Both the position numbers and the translations under genes were made by a program. A DNA stretch of 64,000 nt from Thiohalorhabdus sp. Cl-TMA (lineage in GTDB: Bacteria > Pseudomonadota > Gammaproteobacteria > Thiohalorhabdales > Thiohalorhabdaceae): assembly GCF_041821045.1 (NCBI RefSeq), contig NZ_JBGUAW010000008.1:62001-126000 (forward strand), given 5' to 3'. A model generated the notes under the pieces. That model made no database searches. It was not told where the DNA came from and saw only the letters and a list, made by a program, of their open reading frames with translations. Of the stretch, positions 7,074 to 15,790 are shown one piece after another. How positions within the stretch are numbered: position 1 is the stretch's first letter; each line of letters begins with the position of its first letter.

Positions 7074-7892
7074 ATGAGCGCAACAGTGACCATCGACTAT
7101 GTCTCCCATACCTTCCGGGGGCATCGGGAGCCCACTCTCAGCAGCGTGGACGCGAGAATCGAGGCCGGGGAGCGGGTGGCCCTCGTCGGCCGCAGCGGCT
7201 GCGGCAAGACCACCCTCCTGCAGATGATGGCGGGCCTGCTGCTTCCCAGCGAGGGCGTGGTCCGCATCAACAACCGGCAGGTCACCCGTCCCAATGCCCG
7301 CTGGAACCTGATGTTCCAAAAGGCCTGCCTCTATCCCTGGCTCAATGTGCGGGAGAACGTGCGGCTGGGCTGCCTGTTCGCCGGCCGCACGGAGGGCATG
7401 GAGGACCGGGTGGACCGCTTCCTGGAGCTGGTGGGCCTCGGCGACCGGCGGGACGCCCCGGTTCAATCCCTGTCCGGGGGACAGCAGCAGCGGGTGGCCC
7501 TGGCCCGTTCTTTGAGCCTGGAACCGGAGCTGCTCCTCCTCGATGAGCCTTTCTCCGCGCTGGACACCTTCACGCGCGGCGCGCTCCAGGACGACGTGGC
7601 TCAGATCGCCGCGGACCAGGACCTGACCATGGTGCTGATCACCCACGACATCGACGAAGCGGTGGCCATGGCCGACCGGGTCTTCGTCATGGCCCAGAAC
7701 CCCGGCCGGGTGCTCGGCGAGGAGCCGATCCCCCTGGCCTTTCCCCGCAATCGTCACGCCCCGGAATTCTCCCGGGTACGGGAACGCCTCATGCACCGCT
7801 TCGAAGCCGCCAGCGGCCTGCAATCCGGAAACGAGGCTGCGGAGACGCCGTCAGCCGACACGCAGCCGCCCCCCATTCGCCGCGCCGTCTGA
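7074..7892 (+). CDS. ABC transporter ATPase, nitrate/sulfonate/cyanate type
   Basis: A 272-residue ATP-binding subunit of the SsuB/TauB/NrtD group. Walker A is GRSGCGKTT (Lys45), the signature is LSGGQQQR, and Walker B plus D-loop is LLLLDEPFSALD, followed by the switch His in LITHDIDEA. The start at 7074 is fixed by the sigma-54 promoter, which overlaps the only upstream ATG. Next to cynS the natural substrate is cyanate, but this family also carries nitrate, taurine and alkanesulfonates, and sequence alone cannot decide. It is the first gene of an ATPase, binding protein, permease operon. Confidence 0.88.
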   Translation: MSATVTIDYVSHTFRGHREPTLSSVDARIEAGERVALVGRSGCGKTTLLQMMAGLLLPSEGVVRINNRQVTRPNARWNLMFQKACLYPWLNVRENVRLGCLFAGRTEGMEDRVDRFLELVGLGDRRDAPVQSLSGGQQQRVALARSLSLEPELLLLDEPFSALDTFTRGALQDDVAQIAADQDLTMVLITHDIDEAVAMADRVFVMAQNPGRVLGEEPIPLAFPRNRHAPEFSRVRERLMHRFEAASGLQSGNEAAETPSADTQPPPIRRAV

Positions 7893-7913
7893 CCCCCAAC
7901 AGGAGAGCACCTT

Positions 7914-9152
7914 ATGACCAAGCCGACCGACACCGATGACCACGGATACCTGTTCGATCACGAGATGGGCCGCCGGGATTTCATGCTGGATTCCCTCGCC
8001 GCCGGCGGACTGCTGGCTTCGGGATTGTCGCTGCCCGCGCGCATGGCCCGAGCCGCGGTACCCGACGACGAAGTGGTCCGCATCGGCTATCTGCCCATCA
8101 CCGACGCCACCGCCCTGCTGGTGGCCTACGCCAAGGGCTTCTTCAAGCAGGAAGGCCTGAAAGCCGAAGCGCCCACGCTCATCCGCGGCTGGTCGCCGCT
8201 GGTGGAGGGCTTCTCCGCGAGCAAGTTCAATCTGGTCCACCTGCTCAAGCCCATCCCGGTATGGATGCGCTACAACAACAATTTCCCGGTGAAGATCACC
8301 GCTTGGGCCCATATCAACGGCTCGGGGCTGGTGGTGGGCCGGCACATGGACGCCCAGCGGTTCGCCGACCTCGGCGGCAGTCAGATCGCCGTCCCCTACT
8401 GGTATTCCCAGCACAATATCATCCTGCAGATGGGACTCCGCGAGGCCGGGCTGAAGCCGGTGCTCAAGGACATGAACGCCGAGCTCGCACCGGACGAAGT
8501 GAACCTCTCCATCATGCCGCCGCCGGACATGGCGCCCGCTTTGGCCTCGCGCAAGATCGACGGTTACATCGTGGCGGAGCCATTCAACGCTGCCGGGGAG
8601 CTGCTGGCCGGGGCGAAGATGTTGCGCTTCACCGGCGACATCTGGCGCAACCACCCGTGCTGTGTGGTGTGCATGAACGAAAACGCCCTCGAAACCAAGC
8701 CGGAGTGGTCGCAAAAGGTCACCAACGCCGTGGTCAAGGCCCAGATCTACGCGCAGCAGAACAAGGCCGAGGTGGCTCATCTGCTCTCCAAGGATGGCGA
8801 GGGCTACCTGCCCATGCCGGCCAACGTGGTGAAGCGCGCCATGACCAGCTACGCCGACGCCGACTATGCCGAGCCCGACGCCATCCACCACCCGGAATGG
8901 GACAACGGCCGGATCGACTTCCAGCCCTACCCCTTCCCTTCGGCCACCCGCTTCATCGTGGAGGCCATGACCAAGACCAAGGTGGGCGGCGACACCACCT
9001 TCCTCAACGATCTGGACCCGGATTTCGTCGCCAATGACCTGGTGGAGTACCGCTATGTGGAGCGGGCCATGAAGCAGATCCGGGGCTGGGAGAACGCCCC
9101 GGGCATCGACATGGAGAGCCCGTTCAAGCGGGAGGAGGTGATTTCCCTATGA
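7914..9152 (+). CDS. ABC transporter substrate-binding protein with Tat signal
   Basis: A 412-residue NrtA/SsuA/NMT1-like periplasmic binding protein. The N-terminus has a twin-arginine motif (MGRRDFML) followed by a hydrophobic stretch and an A-R-A-A type cleavage region. The mature part begins VRIGYLPITDATALLVAYAKGFFKQEGL, the usual first lobe of this family. A three-cysteine stretch, HPCCVVCMNE (about residue 250), is unusual for an exported binding protein and could bind metal or form a disulfide. It lies 21 bases after the ATPase gene with an AGGAGAG ribosome site, and overlaps the permease by four bases. Cyanate is the context-based guess for ligand. Confidence 0.85.
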   Translation: MTKPTDTDDHGYLFDHEMGRRDFMLDSLAAGGLLASGLSLPARMARAAVPDDEVVRIGYLPITDATALLVAYAKGFFKQEGLKAEAPTLIRGWSPLVEGFSASKFNLVHLLKPIPVWMRYNNNFPVKITAWAHINGSGLVVGRHMDAQRFADLGGSQIAVPYWYSQHNIILQMGLREAGLKPVLKDMNAELAPDEVNLSIMPPPDMAPALASRKIDGYIVAEPFNAAGELLAGAKMLRFTGDIWRNHPCCVVCMNENALETKPEWSQKVTNAVVKAQIYAQQNKAEVAHLLSKDGEGYLPMPANVVKRAMTSYADADYAEPDAIHHPEWDNGRIDFQPYPFPSATRFIVEAMTKTKVGGDTTFLNDLDPDFVANDLVEYRYVERAMKQIRGWENAPGIDMESPFKREEVISL

Positions 9153-10006
9153 GCACGCTCGCGCCCACTTCGCCGTCGGCGCGCGCCGGCCAGGCGGGCC
9201 CCCGAAGCGGGGCCCGCCTGGCCGGGCTCGTCTTCCACTCGCCCTGGCTGAGCCGCGGCCTCTACACCGCGGTGGGGCTCGCCGTGCTCCTCGCCTTCTG
9301 GTGGCTCGGGGGCTACCTGCTGGCCGCCGACCCGGCCACGGCCCCCTTCGCCGGCTTCGCGCCCGGTCCCACCTTCGCCGCACTATGGGACCTAGTGTGG
9401 TCGGCCTCACTGTACGAGGCCATTTGGGCCAGCTTCTACCGCCTCGGCCTCGGCCTGCTGTGGGCGGCGGCCATCGGCGTGCCCCTTGGGGTGGCCGTGG
9501 GCTATTTCCGCACCCTGCGCGAGATCACCCACGTGCCCTTTCAGTTCCTGCGTATGATCAGCCCCCTGTCCTGGATGCCCATCGCCGTTCTGGTATTCGC
9601 CACCTGGAATCAGGCCATCGTATTCCTCATCGCCGTAGCGGCGGTCTGGCCCATCACCTTCTCCACGGCGCACGGCGTCCAGCGCATCGATCCACTGTGG
9701 CTCAAGGTGGCCCGCAACATGGGGGCCGAGCACCTGCAGATGCTTCGCCGCATCATCCTGCCCGCCATCGCCCAGGACATCTTCAGCGGCATCCGCATGG
9801 CCGTGGGCGTGGCCTGGATCGTGCTGGTCCCGGCGGAATTCCTCGGGGTCACCTCCGGCCTCGGCTACGCCATCAACGACGCCCGGGATACCCTCTCCTA
9901 CGCCACGCTGTCGGCCATCGTGGTGGTTATCGGCACCATGGGCTTCCTGCTCGACGGTCTCTGCCTGCTTCTCATCCGGCGGTTCAGCTGGCGCCACGAG
10001 GCCTGA
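9149..10006 (+). CDS. ABC transporter permease, nitrate/sulfonate/cyanate type
   Basis: A 285-residue inner-membrane permease of the SsuC/NrtB family with about six hydrophobic helices. The ATPase-docking EAA loop is visible around VARNMGAEHLQMLRRIILPAIAQDIFSGIRMAVGVAWIVLV, the signature of the group. Its start overlaps the stop of the binding-protein gene. It probably works as a homodimer with the ATPase encoded at the head of the operon. A GC-rich hairpin without a T-run (about 10053-10073) follows, so some transcripts may continue into the activator gene. Confidence 0.9.
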   Translation: MSTLAPTSPSARAGQAGPRSGARLAGLVFHSPWLSRGLYTAVGLAVLLAFWWLGGYLLAADPATAPFAGFAPGPTFAALWDLVWSASLYEAIWASFYRLGLGLLWAAAIGVPLGVAVGYFRTLREITHVPFQFLRMISPLSWMPIAVLVFATWNQAIVFLIAVAAVWPITFSTAHGVQRIDPLWLKVARNMGAEHLQMLRRIILPAIAQDIFSGIRMAVGVAWIVLVPAEFLGVTSGLGYAINDARDTLSYATLSAIVVVIGTMGFLLDGLCLLLIRRFSWRHEA

Positions 10007-10168
10007 CCACCGACGCACCAGATGCGGGCGATCACCCGCCGCATGCACCAGCCGGGGGCGCGCTGCCCCCGGTTGCCTGCCCTCCTGAAGTCCTGACGCA
10101 CAGGAACGGTCCTTGCAAAGCCCGGGGAGGCGGGAACGCCGACCCGAAGCCTTCAAGGAGCATTCCCC

Positions 10169-11752
10169 ATGAACCGCGGTAACGGCCACTGCGTCCAATC
10201 CGACTCCGAGATGCTGGTGCTGCGCGAGGCCTCCAAGCTGGTGGGCCACAGCCACCCACCCGGCTACGCCATCGATCGCATCCTGCGCCTGCTCTCCGAG
10301 CTGCTGGGGCTCAACCGCGGCCGGGTCCTGCTTCCCGAGCCGGAGACCGCCACCCTGCGCATCCAGTTCGCCTACGGACTCACGCCCCAGGAGCGGGCAC
10401 GCGGCGTCTACGGCCGCGGCGAGGGCATCACCGGCCAGGTAATGGAGACCAGCCAAGTGGGCCTGGTGCAGGACATCGACAACGAGCCCGGCTATCTGCG
10501 CCGCGCCGTGGACCGCTCCATCCTGCCCCCGGAAACGGTGGCCTACATCGCCGTGCCCATCCTCCTGGAGGAGGAAGTGGTGGGCGTACTGGCCGTGCAC
10601 CGCCTGCGGCACCGGGAGCGCCCTTTCCGGGCCGACCTCAACATCCTGGAGATCGTGGCCACCCTGATCGCCCAGATCCTGCGCCTCCACCATCTGATCT
10701 CCGAGTCCACCATCGAGCTCGCCGCGGAGACCGCCGTGGAGCCGAGCGTGGACGACACCGGTGCCGAGCATGGCCTCATCGGCACCAGCCGCGCCCTGCG
10801 CAAGGCCCTGCGCCAGGCCCGACACGTGGCCAACACCCGAGCCACGGTGATGCTCCTGGGCGAAACCGGCACCGGCAAGGAGAAATTCGCCCGCATGCTG
10901 CACGCGGCGAGCAACCGCCGCGACCAAGCCTTCGTGGCGCTCAATTGCGCGGCCATCCCGGAAGAGCTGCTGGAATCGGAGCTGTTCGGTCACGAGAAAG
11001 GCGCCTTCAGCGGTGCCGTGGCCACCAAGAGGGGGAAGTTCGAGCTGGCGGACGGCGGCACGCTGTTCCTGGACGAGCTCGCCGAGCTCGACCTGGACAT
11101 GCAGAGCAAGCTCCTCCGGGTCCTAGAGGAGCGCGTCGTCCACCGGGTCGGGGGGACCCGGGACATCCCCGTGGACGTCCGCATCGTCACCGCCACCCAC
11201 CAGGACCTGGCCGCGGCGGTGAACGGCGGCACCTTCCGGCTGGACCTCTACTACCGCCTCAATGTCTTCCCGGTGCACCTGCCCCCCTTGCGCGAGCGCA
11301 CGGAGGACATCCCGGCCTTGGCCCGCCATTTCCTGGCCTCCGCCAACGCCGAGTTCGACCGCGAGGTGGAGCTCGGCCAGGGCGTGCTCGACCGCCTGGC
11401 CAGCCAGAGCTGGCCGGGAAACGTGCGCCAGCTGGAGAACCTAATCCACCGGGCGGCCCTCATGGCGGAGGGCCCGCTGATCTCCGCGCGGCTGATGGAC
11501 ACCATCCTCGCCGAGGAGAGCCGGATCCACCACACCGGGACCTCCGGCGACGCCGCGCAGGCGGGCTCGCCCGGCCCGGGGCAGACCGCGGGCGGGGTGC
11601 GGCCCTACGCCCGGGTGGACCCCAACGAGGGCGCGCGCCTGCTCGCGGCGGTCCGTCAGTGCGGCGGCAACAAGACCCAGGCCGCCTTGATGCTCGGCCT
11701 GACGCCACGGCAGCTGCGCTATCGGCTGGAGAAGCTGGGGCTGGAGGCCTGA
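10169..11752 (+). CDS. NifA-like sigma-54-dependent transcriptional activator (GAF-AAA+-HTH)
   Basis: A 527-residue enhancer-binding protein. An N-terminal GAF sensor domain (about 25-175) precedes a short linker and the AAA+ domain (about 200-435). Walker A is GETGTGKE (231-238) and Walker [10 protein letters not shown] (296-304). The C-terminal Fis-type HTH is [20 protein letters not shown]. The sigma-54 contact loop reads GAFSGA (278-283) instead of the usual GAFTGA. AAGGAG at 10155-10160 supports the start. There is no receiver domain, so it should sense a ligand or partner protein through GAF, as NifA and FhlA do. It lies among seven sigma-54 promoters and is the obvious activator for some or all of them. 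Confidence 0.92.
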   Translation: MNRGNGHCVQSDSEMLVLREASKLVGHSHPPGYAIDRILRLLSELLGLNRGRVLLPEPETATLRIQFAYGLTPQERARGVYGRGEGITGQVMETSQVGLVQDIDNEPGYLRRAVDRSILPPETVAYIAVPILLEEEVVGVLAVHRLRHRERPFRADLNILEIVATLIAQILRLHHLISESTIELAAETAVEPSVDDTGAEHGLIGTSRALRKALRQARHVANTRATVMLLGETGTGKEKFARMLHAASNRRDQAFVALNCAAIPEELLESELFGHEKGAFSGAVATKRGKFELADGGTLFLDELAELDLDMQSKLLRVLEERVVHRVGGTRDIPVDVRIVTATHQDLAAAVNGGTFRLDLYYRLNVFPVHLPPLRERTEDIPALARHFLASANAEFDREVELGQGVLDRLASQSWPGNVRQLENLIHRAALMAEGPLISARLMDTILAEESRIHHTGTSGDAAQAGSPGPGQTAGGVRPYARVDPNEGARLLAAVRQCGGNKTQAALMLGLTPRQLRYRLEKLGLEA

Positions 11753-11829
11753 GCAGAAAGGATCCGGAGCCGGCAGGGGCGCTGGCCATGCGGACGCGAG
11801 GGGAAAGAGGCCTGCGGAGGAAGCCCATC

Positions 11830-11852
11830 GGCCCCGGGATGGACCCGGGGCC
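11830..11852. terminator. Convergent hairpin between activator and rubredoxin reductase genes
   Basis: GGCCCCGGG and CCCGGGGCC form a perfect 9-bp stem between two convergent genes. There is no T-run on either side, so it may act as a two-way terminator or RNA end stabiliser. Confidence 0.45.
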
Positions 11853-11875
11853 GGGGGGCGGAGCTTAACGGGCTT

Positions 11876-13279
11876 TCAGGAGAGCGCCGGGTCCTCGACG
11901 TGCTCCGTCTCCTTGCGGAGCCGCCGGTACAGGCCACCCGCACGCTCCGTGAAGGCCCCGCTGGCGGCGAGCCCGGTGACCCGGTCGCCGTCGAAATGCA
12001 ACAGCAGGCTGTCGCCCCCCGAGCGCTCCTCCTCTTCCCAACGTCCCACTAAACCGGGGGCTGGCGGGCAGACCGCCAGCGGCAAGCTGGGGGTCTTTAC
12101 CCGGATCAGCGGCGGCAGGGGCACGAAGGGCGCCTCGCGACCGGCCAGAGTGGCCGCGGCAGCCCGCGCCTGGCGCTGGATGGGCTCGATGAAGGCGTAG
12201 CACTGGCCCGCCACCTCCGCGCCGTCCCCAACCGCCAGGATGCGGGGATCCGAGGTGCGCATGGAGCGGTCGACCGGGATACCGCGGCCCACCTCCACAC
12301 CGGCGGAGCGCGCCGGCTCCAGCACCGGCTCCAGCCCGGCCGCGGCGATCACCAGGTCCGTCGGCCATTCCGTGCCGTCGCCGCCCTTGATCACGTATCC
12401 GGCCCCTTCCCGGCGTACCTCGGCGACCGGAGTGCCGCAGCATACTTCGATACCCGAGGCGGCCAGGGCTTCCTTCAAGCGGTCCCCCAGGGGCTCGGGG
12501 AGAAGGCGTGCCAGGGGAGTGGGCGCCGGATCGGCCAGGGTCACCTCGAAGCCCCCAGCATTCAGGTCCTCGGCCAGCTCCGTTCCCACCAGGCCGGCAC
12601 CCAGTACGGTGACGCGGCGCTTCTCGGCAAGGGCCGCGCGGAGCTGTCGATAGTCGGTAAGGCTGTTCACCGTGCGCACCTCCCCCGCGCCATCGCCGCC
12701 CAGGGGCGGCGGCACGGAGCGCGCGCCCGTGGCCAGCACGAGCTCCCCGTAGGGAAGCCCCCCGGAAGGGGTGATCACCCGGCGCCGCCCGGCATCCACG
12801 GCCAGCACGCGCGTGAACGCTTCCAGGCGCACGCCGAGCTCCGCTGCCTTCTCGGCGCCCGAGGCCTCCACCAGTTCGCCTGGCGCCCGGCCGGCCGCCA
12901 GGGCGTTGGACAGGCCCGGCTTGGAGTAGACGGCGGCATCATCGGCGGCCACCAGGGTTATGGAACGCCCCGCATCCTCACGGCGCAGGGCCTCCGCCAC
13001 CGACCAGCCGGCCACCCCGGCGCCCACGATCACCACGCCCTCCGGATCGGGGCCCTCGTCGTTCCCCGGGAGCGCCGCGGCCCCGGGTCCGGCGGTATCC
13101 GGCGGGTCCTCGAGCGGAACGAAGTCGGCCTTTCCGACGCCGCACAGGGGGCAATACCAATCCTCGGGGATGTCCTCGAATCGGGTGCCCGGGGCCAGGC
13201 CACTGTCGGAGTCGCCCTTGGCCTCATCGTAAATGTAGCCGCAGACCAGACAGATGTAACGGCGATAGGGTTCGCTCAT
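11876..13279 (-). CDS. Rubredoxin fused to FAD-dependent NAD(P)H:rubredoxin oxidoreductase
   Basis: A 467-residue fusion. Residues 1-55 are a rubredoxin with Cys10, Cys13, Cys43 and Cys46 around one iron. After a Pro/Gly/Ala linker follows a pyridine-nucleotide-disulfide-type flavoprotein of the NorW/AlkT group: the FAD motif [17 protein letters not shown], an NAD(P) motif [17 protein letters not shown], and AVGDGAEV at the C-terminal FAD contact. The enzyme would pass electrons from NAD(P)H through FAD to its own rubredoxin and on to a partner, perhaps the flavoprotein encoded two genes upstream. The start MSEPYRRY overlaps the DUF302-like stop by four bases. It is the last gene of the operon. 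Confidence 0.9.
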   Translation of the reverse strand: MSEPYRRYICLVCGYIYDEAKGDSDSGLAPGTRFEDIPEDWYCPLCGVGKADFVPLEDPPDTAGPGAAALPGNDEGPDPEGVVIVGAGVAGWSVAEALRREDAGRSITLVAADDAAVYSKPGLSNALAAGRAPGELVEASGAEKAAELGVRLEAFTRVLAVDAGRRRVITPSGGLPYGELVLATGARSVPPPLGGDGAGEVRTVNSLTDYRQLRAALAEKRRVTVLGAGLVGTELAEDLNAGGFEVTLADPAPTPLARLLPEPLGDRLKEALAASGIEVCCGTPVAEVRREGAGYVIKGGDGTEWPTDLVIAAAGLEPVLEPARSAGVEVGRGIPVDRSMRTSDPRILAVGDGAEVAGQCYAFIEPIQRQARAAAATLAGREAPFVPLPPLIRVKTPSLPLAVCPPAPGLVGRWEEEERSGGDSLLLHFDGDRVTGLAASGAFTERAGGLYRRLRKETEHVEDPALS

Positions 13280-13671
13280 GGGGTGATCTCCTCCGGAACC
13301 GCGGCCAGGATGCCCTCGAAGACCGGATTCAGCTCCTCGCCGATGGCGTCCAGCTCCGCAGAGCCGTAGGGGGTGAAGGCCTCCAGGGGCGGACGGCAGG
13401 CGACATGCGTTGGTCCGTCCGCCGTCTCCTGGTAGACATGGATGCGCAGCGGGATCTCGATGCCGGCCGGTTTGCAGGCCCGCCATACCCGCACGGCGTA
13501 GTCGGGCCGGAAGACCTCCAGGATCTGATCGGCGGGGACCTCCACGCCCACCAGGGCAGCCTTGGCCTGGCCGTTGATGTGGCTCACCAGCCGCATGTCG
13601 GCTTCCTCGATGGCCGCGTGCAGGCGCTCGAGAGCCTCCCCCGGAGGCAGGCGGGTGGAATGGCGGATCAT
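13276..13671 (-). CDS. DUF302-like small protein
   Basis: A 131-residue soluble protein with the pattern of DUF302: an N-terminal helix with [10 protein letters not shown], then [41 protein letters not shown], a lipid- or cofactor-like alpha/beta fold of unknown role. There is one Cys in the middle and one in HVACRPP. No signal peptide. Both ends overlap neighbours by four bases, so it is tightly co-translated with the acyl-CoA dehydrogenase-like and rubredoxin-reductase genes. Function unknown; the family assignment is moderately sure. Confidence 0.7.
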   Translation of the reverse strand: MIRHSTRLPPGEALERLHAAIEEADMRLVSHINGQAKAALVGVEVPADQILEVFRPDYAVRVWRACKPAGIEIPLRIHVYQETADGPTHVACRPPLEAFTPYGSAELDAIGEELNPVFEGILAAVPEEITP

Positions 13672-14846
13672 GCGGCGGCCTCCTGCTGACGGGCCGAAAG
13701 GCGCTCGGCGATCTCCTTGCGCAGATGCTTGATGGCGGGGGTGACGATGGCCACGAAGTAGGCCTCCCGCAGCTTGCGCTGGGCCGCGGACTTCGCCTGA
13801 TAACCGCTAGCCCCGGTATGGAGCATGGCGGAGTGGGCCGCCCGCAGGGCCAGCTCGCCCCCGGCGAGCCGCAGCTGGAGTACCTCACGCATGAATTCCG
13901 GATCCACCCGGTGGCCATCCCGTGCCAGCGCGGCCGTGGCCGCCTGCAGGTCCTCCGCCTCCTCGGCCAGCTCGTCCGGACGGTCCTCCAGGTAGCAATT
14001 GACGTGGGCCAGACGCGGCTCCACCTCGCGCATGAGCTCGATGCAGCCCTGCACCATTCCCAGGCCCATGCCCATCTGCAGGAGCACGAAGCCGGGCTGG
14101 ACACGCTGCAGGAAGGGACCCACCGGGTCCGCCAGCACCCAGAAACGGGGCAGGAAGACGTCGTCGAAGCGGCAGGCCAGAGTGGCCGTCCCTTCGAGCG
14201 CCGCGAACTCCGTGTTCTGTGAAAGGGTCAGCCCTTCGGTGCGGCAGGGGATGATGGCCATGACCTCCCGCGGTTCGGGGCCCTCGACCCGGAACACCGC
14301 GCCGAAATAGTGGTCCTCGCCCAGGTTGCTGACCCACGGCAGCAGGCCGTTGATGCGGAACCCGCCCGGCTCTTCCACGGCGCTCAGGCGTAACGGCTCG
14401 ATGCCGGAGAAATACTTCATGGGATTGGAAAGCCCGGTTCCGCCCATCACCTCGCCCCGCGCGAGGGGGCCGGCCATGGCGGCCTTTAGGCGGGCATTGT
14501 CGGTGTTCTCCACGTACCAGGCGCAGGTGTCCTGGCACCAGGTGAGAAAGCCGGTGGACAGGCATTCGGCGGAAACCGCGGTCATGGCCTCGATGCTGCC
14601 GCGCAAATCCATTTCGCCCACGGGATTTTGGGAGGCGAGATGCGGTGTGAACGCCCCCGCCTTGCCCAGCGCCTGCATGACGTCTCCCGGATAGCGGCCC
14701 GCGCAATCGATGGCCACGGTCTGGGGCCGGAGCACGTCGGCGACCACCGTATTGACAGCGGGGAGGAGCCCGGGGCCCTCGGGCCCCGATTCCCCCGCCA
14801 CCTTCGGACCGGCGCTGCCGGTACGGACTTCGGTGACGTCGGTCAT
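13668..14846 (-). CDS. Acyl-CoA dehydrogenase-fold flavoprotein
   Basis: A 392-residue protein with the fold pattern of acyl-CoA dehydrogenases and their relatives: an N-terminal helical domain, a central beta domain with [27 protein letters not shown] and a [14 protein letters not shown] strand, then a long helical C-terminus. Relatives include dehydrogenases and flavin-dependent monooxygenases (DszC/SfnC type), which share this fold. I see no clear catalytic glutamate of the beta-oxidation enzymes, and there are no acyl-CoA metabolism genes near it. With the rubredoxin reductase downstream, a monooxygenase or other redox role is as likely as acyl-CoA oxidation. AGGAGGG precedes the ATG. The substrate is unknown. 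Confidence 0.78.
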   Translation of the reverse strand: MTDVTEVRTGSAGPKVAGESGPEGPGLLPAVNTVVADVLRPQTVAIDCAGRYPGDVMQALGKAGAFTPHLASQNPVGEMDLRGSIEAMTAVSAECLSTGFLTWCQDTCAWYVENTDNARLKAAMAGPLARGEVMGGTGLSNPMKYFSGIEPLRLSAVEEPGGFRINGLLPWVSNLGEDHYFGAVFRVEGPEPREVMAIIPCRTEGLTLSQNTEFAALEGTATLACRFDDVFLPRFWVLADPVGPFLQRVQPGFVLLQMGMGLGMVQGCIELMREVEPRLAHVNCYLEDRPDELAEEAEDLQAATAALARDGHRVDPEFMREVLQLRLAGGELALRAAHSAMLHTGASGYQAKSAAQRKLREAYFVAIVTPAIKHLRKEIAERLSARQQEAAA

Positions 14847-14873
14847 ACCGTTCCCTCCTTTACGAGGTGTGAC

Positions 14874-15428
14874 CTAGTCGGCCAGGCCGATCTCGGTGTT
14901 GACCGGATTGCGGAAGGTATTGGCCACCGGGGACCAGTAGTCGGCGTGGTGCACCAGATCCTCCAGCTCCTCGCGGCTCACGTCGCCGTCGAGATCCACC
15001 TTGATGCGGACGTCGGTGAAGCCGAGCCGCTTCTCCGACTGGTCCCCCGCCCCCCAGACGGAGGTCACGTTGACGTCGCCCTCCAGATAGAGCTCCAGCT
15101 TGGTGAGCGAAATGCCCCGAGCCACCGCGTTGGCATGGATGCCCACGGATATGCACGAGCCCAGTGCTGCCAAGGAGGCCTCCGAGGGGTTGGGCGCCGT
15201 GTCGTCGCCCAGCAGGTGCGGCGGCTCGTCGACGACGTGGGCGGGGAGGTCGCGGACATAGTTGAGATGCCGGAACCGGCCCTCGCAGACGGTGTGGTTC
15301 TTGAGGGTGGCCACCCGGGTGGGGTCCGCCTTGCCCTTGGCCACCAGCCCGTCCAGCCCGCCCTTGTCGATGGGCGCCAGGGGGCTGCCGGAGAGCGTGA
15401 CGGCGGCGGTTTCGGTGGGTTCGGACAT
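14874..15428 (-). CDS. OsmC family protein
   Basis: A 184-residue OsmC/Ohr-superfamily protein, a fold used for thiol-based reduction of hydroperoxides. The two cysteines expected for such chemistry are Cys48 (HTVCEG) and Cys92 (LGSCISVGIHANA), the second in the conserved helix. An N-terminal 20-residue extension is present. AGGAGGAG precedes the ATG. It is the first gene of a four-gene operon under a sigma-54 promoter. It may protect the redox partners of this operon, or act on a sulfur or peroxide intermediate; no specific substrate can be read from the sequence. Confidence 0.85.
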   Translation of the reverse strand: MSEPTETAAVTLSGSPLAPIDKGGLDGLVAKGKADPTRVATLKNHTVCEGRFRHLNYVRDLPAHVVDEPPHLLGDDTAPNPSEASLAALGSCISVGIHANAVARGISLTKLELYLEGDVNVTSVWGAGDQSEKRLGFTDVRIKVDLDGDVSREELEDLVHHADYWSPVANTFRNPVNTEIGLAD

Positions 15429-15483
15429 GGGAATCTCCTCCTATCGGAAAATTATGGAAATGCCTTGCCGGCACCCCTCCGAT

Positions 15484-15500
15484 AGCAGGTCTCGTGCCAT
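15484..15500 (-). promoter_or_regulatory. Sigma-54 promoter of the osmC-like operon
   Basis: The minus strand reads TGGCACGAGACCTGCT, one difference from TGGCACG-N4-TTGCW, with exact spacing. The predicted start near 15473 is 45 bases before the start codon. Confidence 0.8.
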
Positions 15501-15580
15501 ATTATTTTTATATTTTATATCATGAACTTATACATAATCTCTGGAGGCTTCCAAGGGGCTCGGAAAGCGCGAAAAGTTAC

Positions 15581-15594
15581 CATTGTCGACAATT
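15581..15594. promoter_or_regulatory. CATTGT-CG-ACAATT palindrome, candidate operator
   Basis: The inner 12 bases ATTGTCGACAAT form a perfect palindrome. They match the cynS/ABC region element at 6939-6952 except for one central base; the outermost base also differs. It lies about 83 bp upstream of the osmC-side -24 element and 120 bp upstream of the porin one. Confidence 0.5.
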
Positions 15595-15628
15595 CGAGCA
15601 GTAGTCGCCGCCCGCCGCACTTGCAGAC

Positions 15629-15643
15629 AATGTGGCCATTGAC
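15629..15643. repeat. AATGTRGCCATTGAC element, copy 2
   Basis: AATGTGGCCATTGAC, 14 of 15 bases identical to 5795-5809. It contains ACAATG/CATTGA half-sites turned outward relative to the nearby palindrome. Confidence 0.45.
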
Positions 15644-15712
15644 GCCAAGCACAGCTCACCTGATCGCCGCCCTCCAGAAATTTTCATATTAAATATCAAA
15701 AAGATAACTGCG

Positions 15713-15728
15713 TGGCACGCCGGTTGTA
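15713..15728 (+). promoter_or_regulatory. Sigma-54 promoter of the porin gene
   Basis: TGGCACGCCGGTTGTA matches the full -24 element and TTG of the -12 element. The invariant C of GC is T here, so it may be weaker. Spacing is correct. The predicted start is near 15739. Confidence 0.65.
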
Positions 15729-15790
15729 TTGGGAGAAGCGGCCTCCGAGCCGTCTCGTGCACCGCAACCCTCATCAGGAGGAGCATCTCC

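Larger units (their letters stand above)
15429..15790. promoter_or_regulatory. Divergent osmC-like operon / porin control region
   Basis: This 362-base gap carries outward-facing sigma-54 promoters on both strands. It also holds a CATTGTCGACAATT palindrome (15581-15594), an AATGTGGCCATTGAC element (15629-15643) and an imperfect inverted repeat with TTCC (15550-15553) and GGAA (15563-15566). AT-rich stretches (15500-15540, 15680-15710) could allow DNA bending. No gene inside. Confidence 0.7.

Noticed and set aside
15623-15640. A second minus-strand sigma-54-like site near the osmC-like operon
   Set aside because: GG and GC are 11 bp apart instead of 10; the site at 15484-15500 is a far better match.
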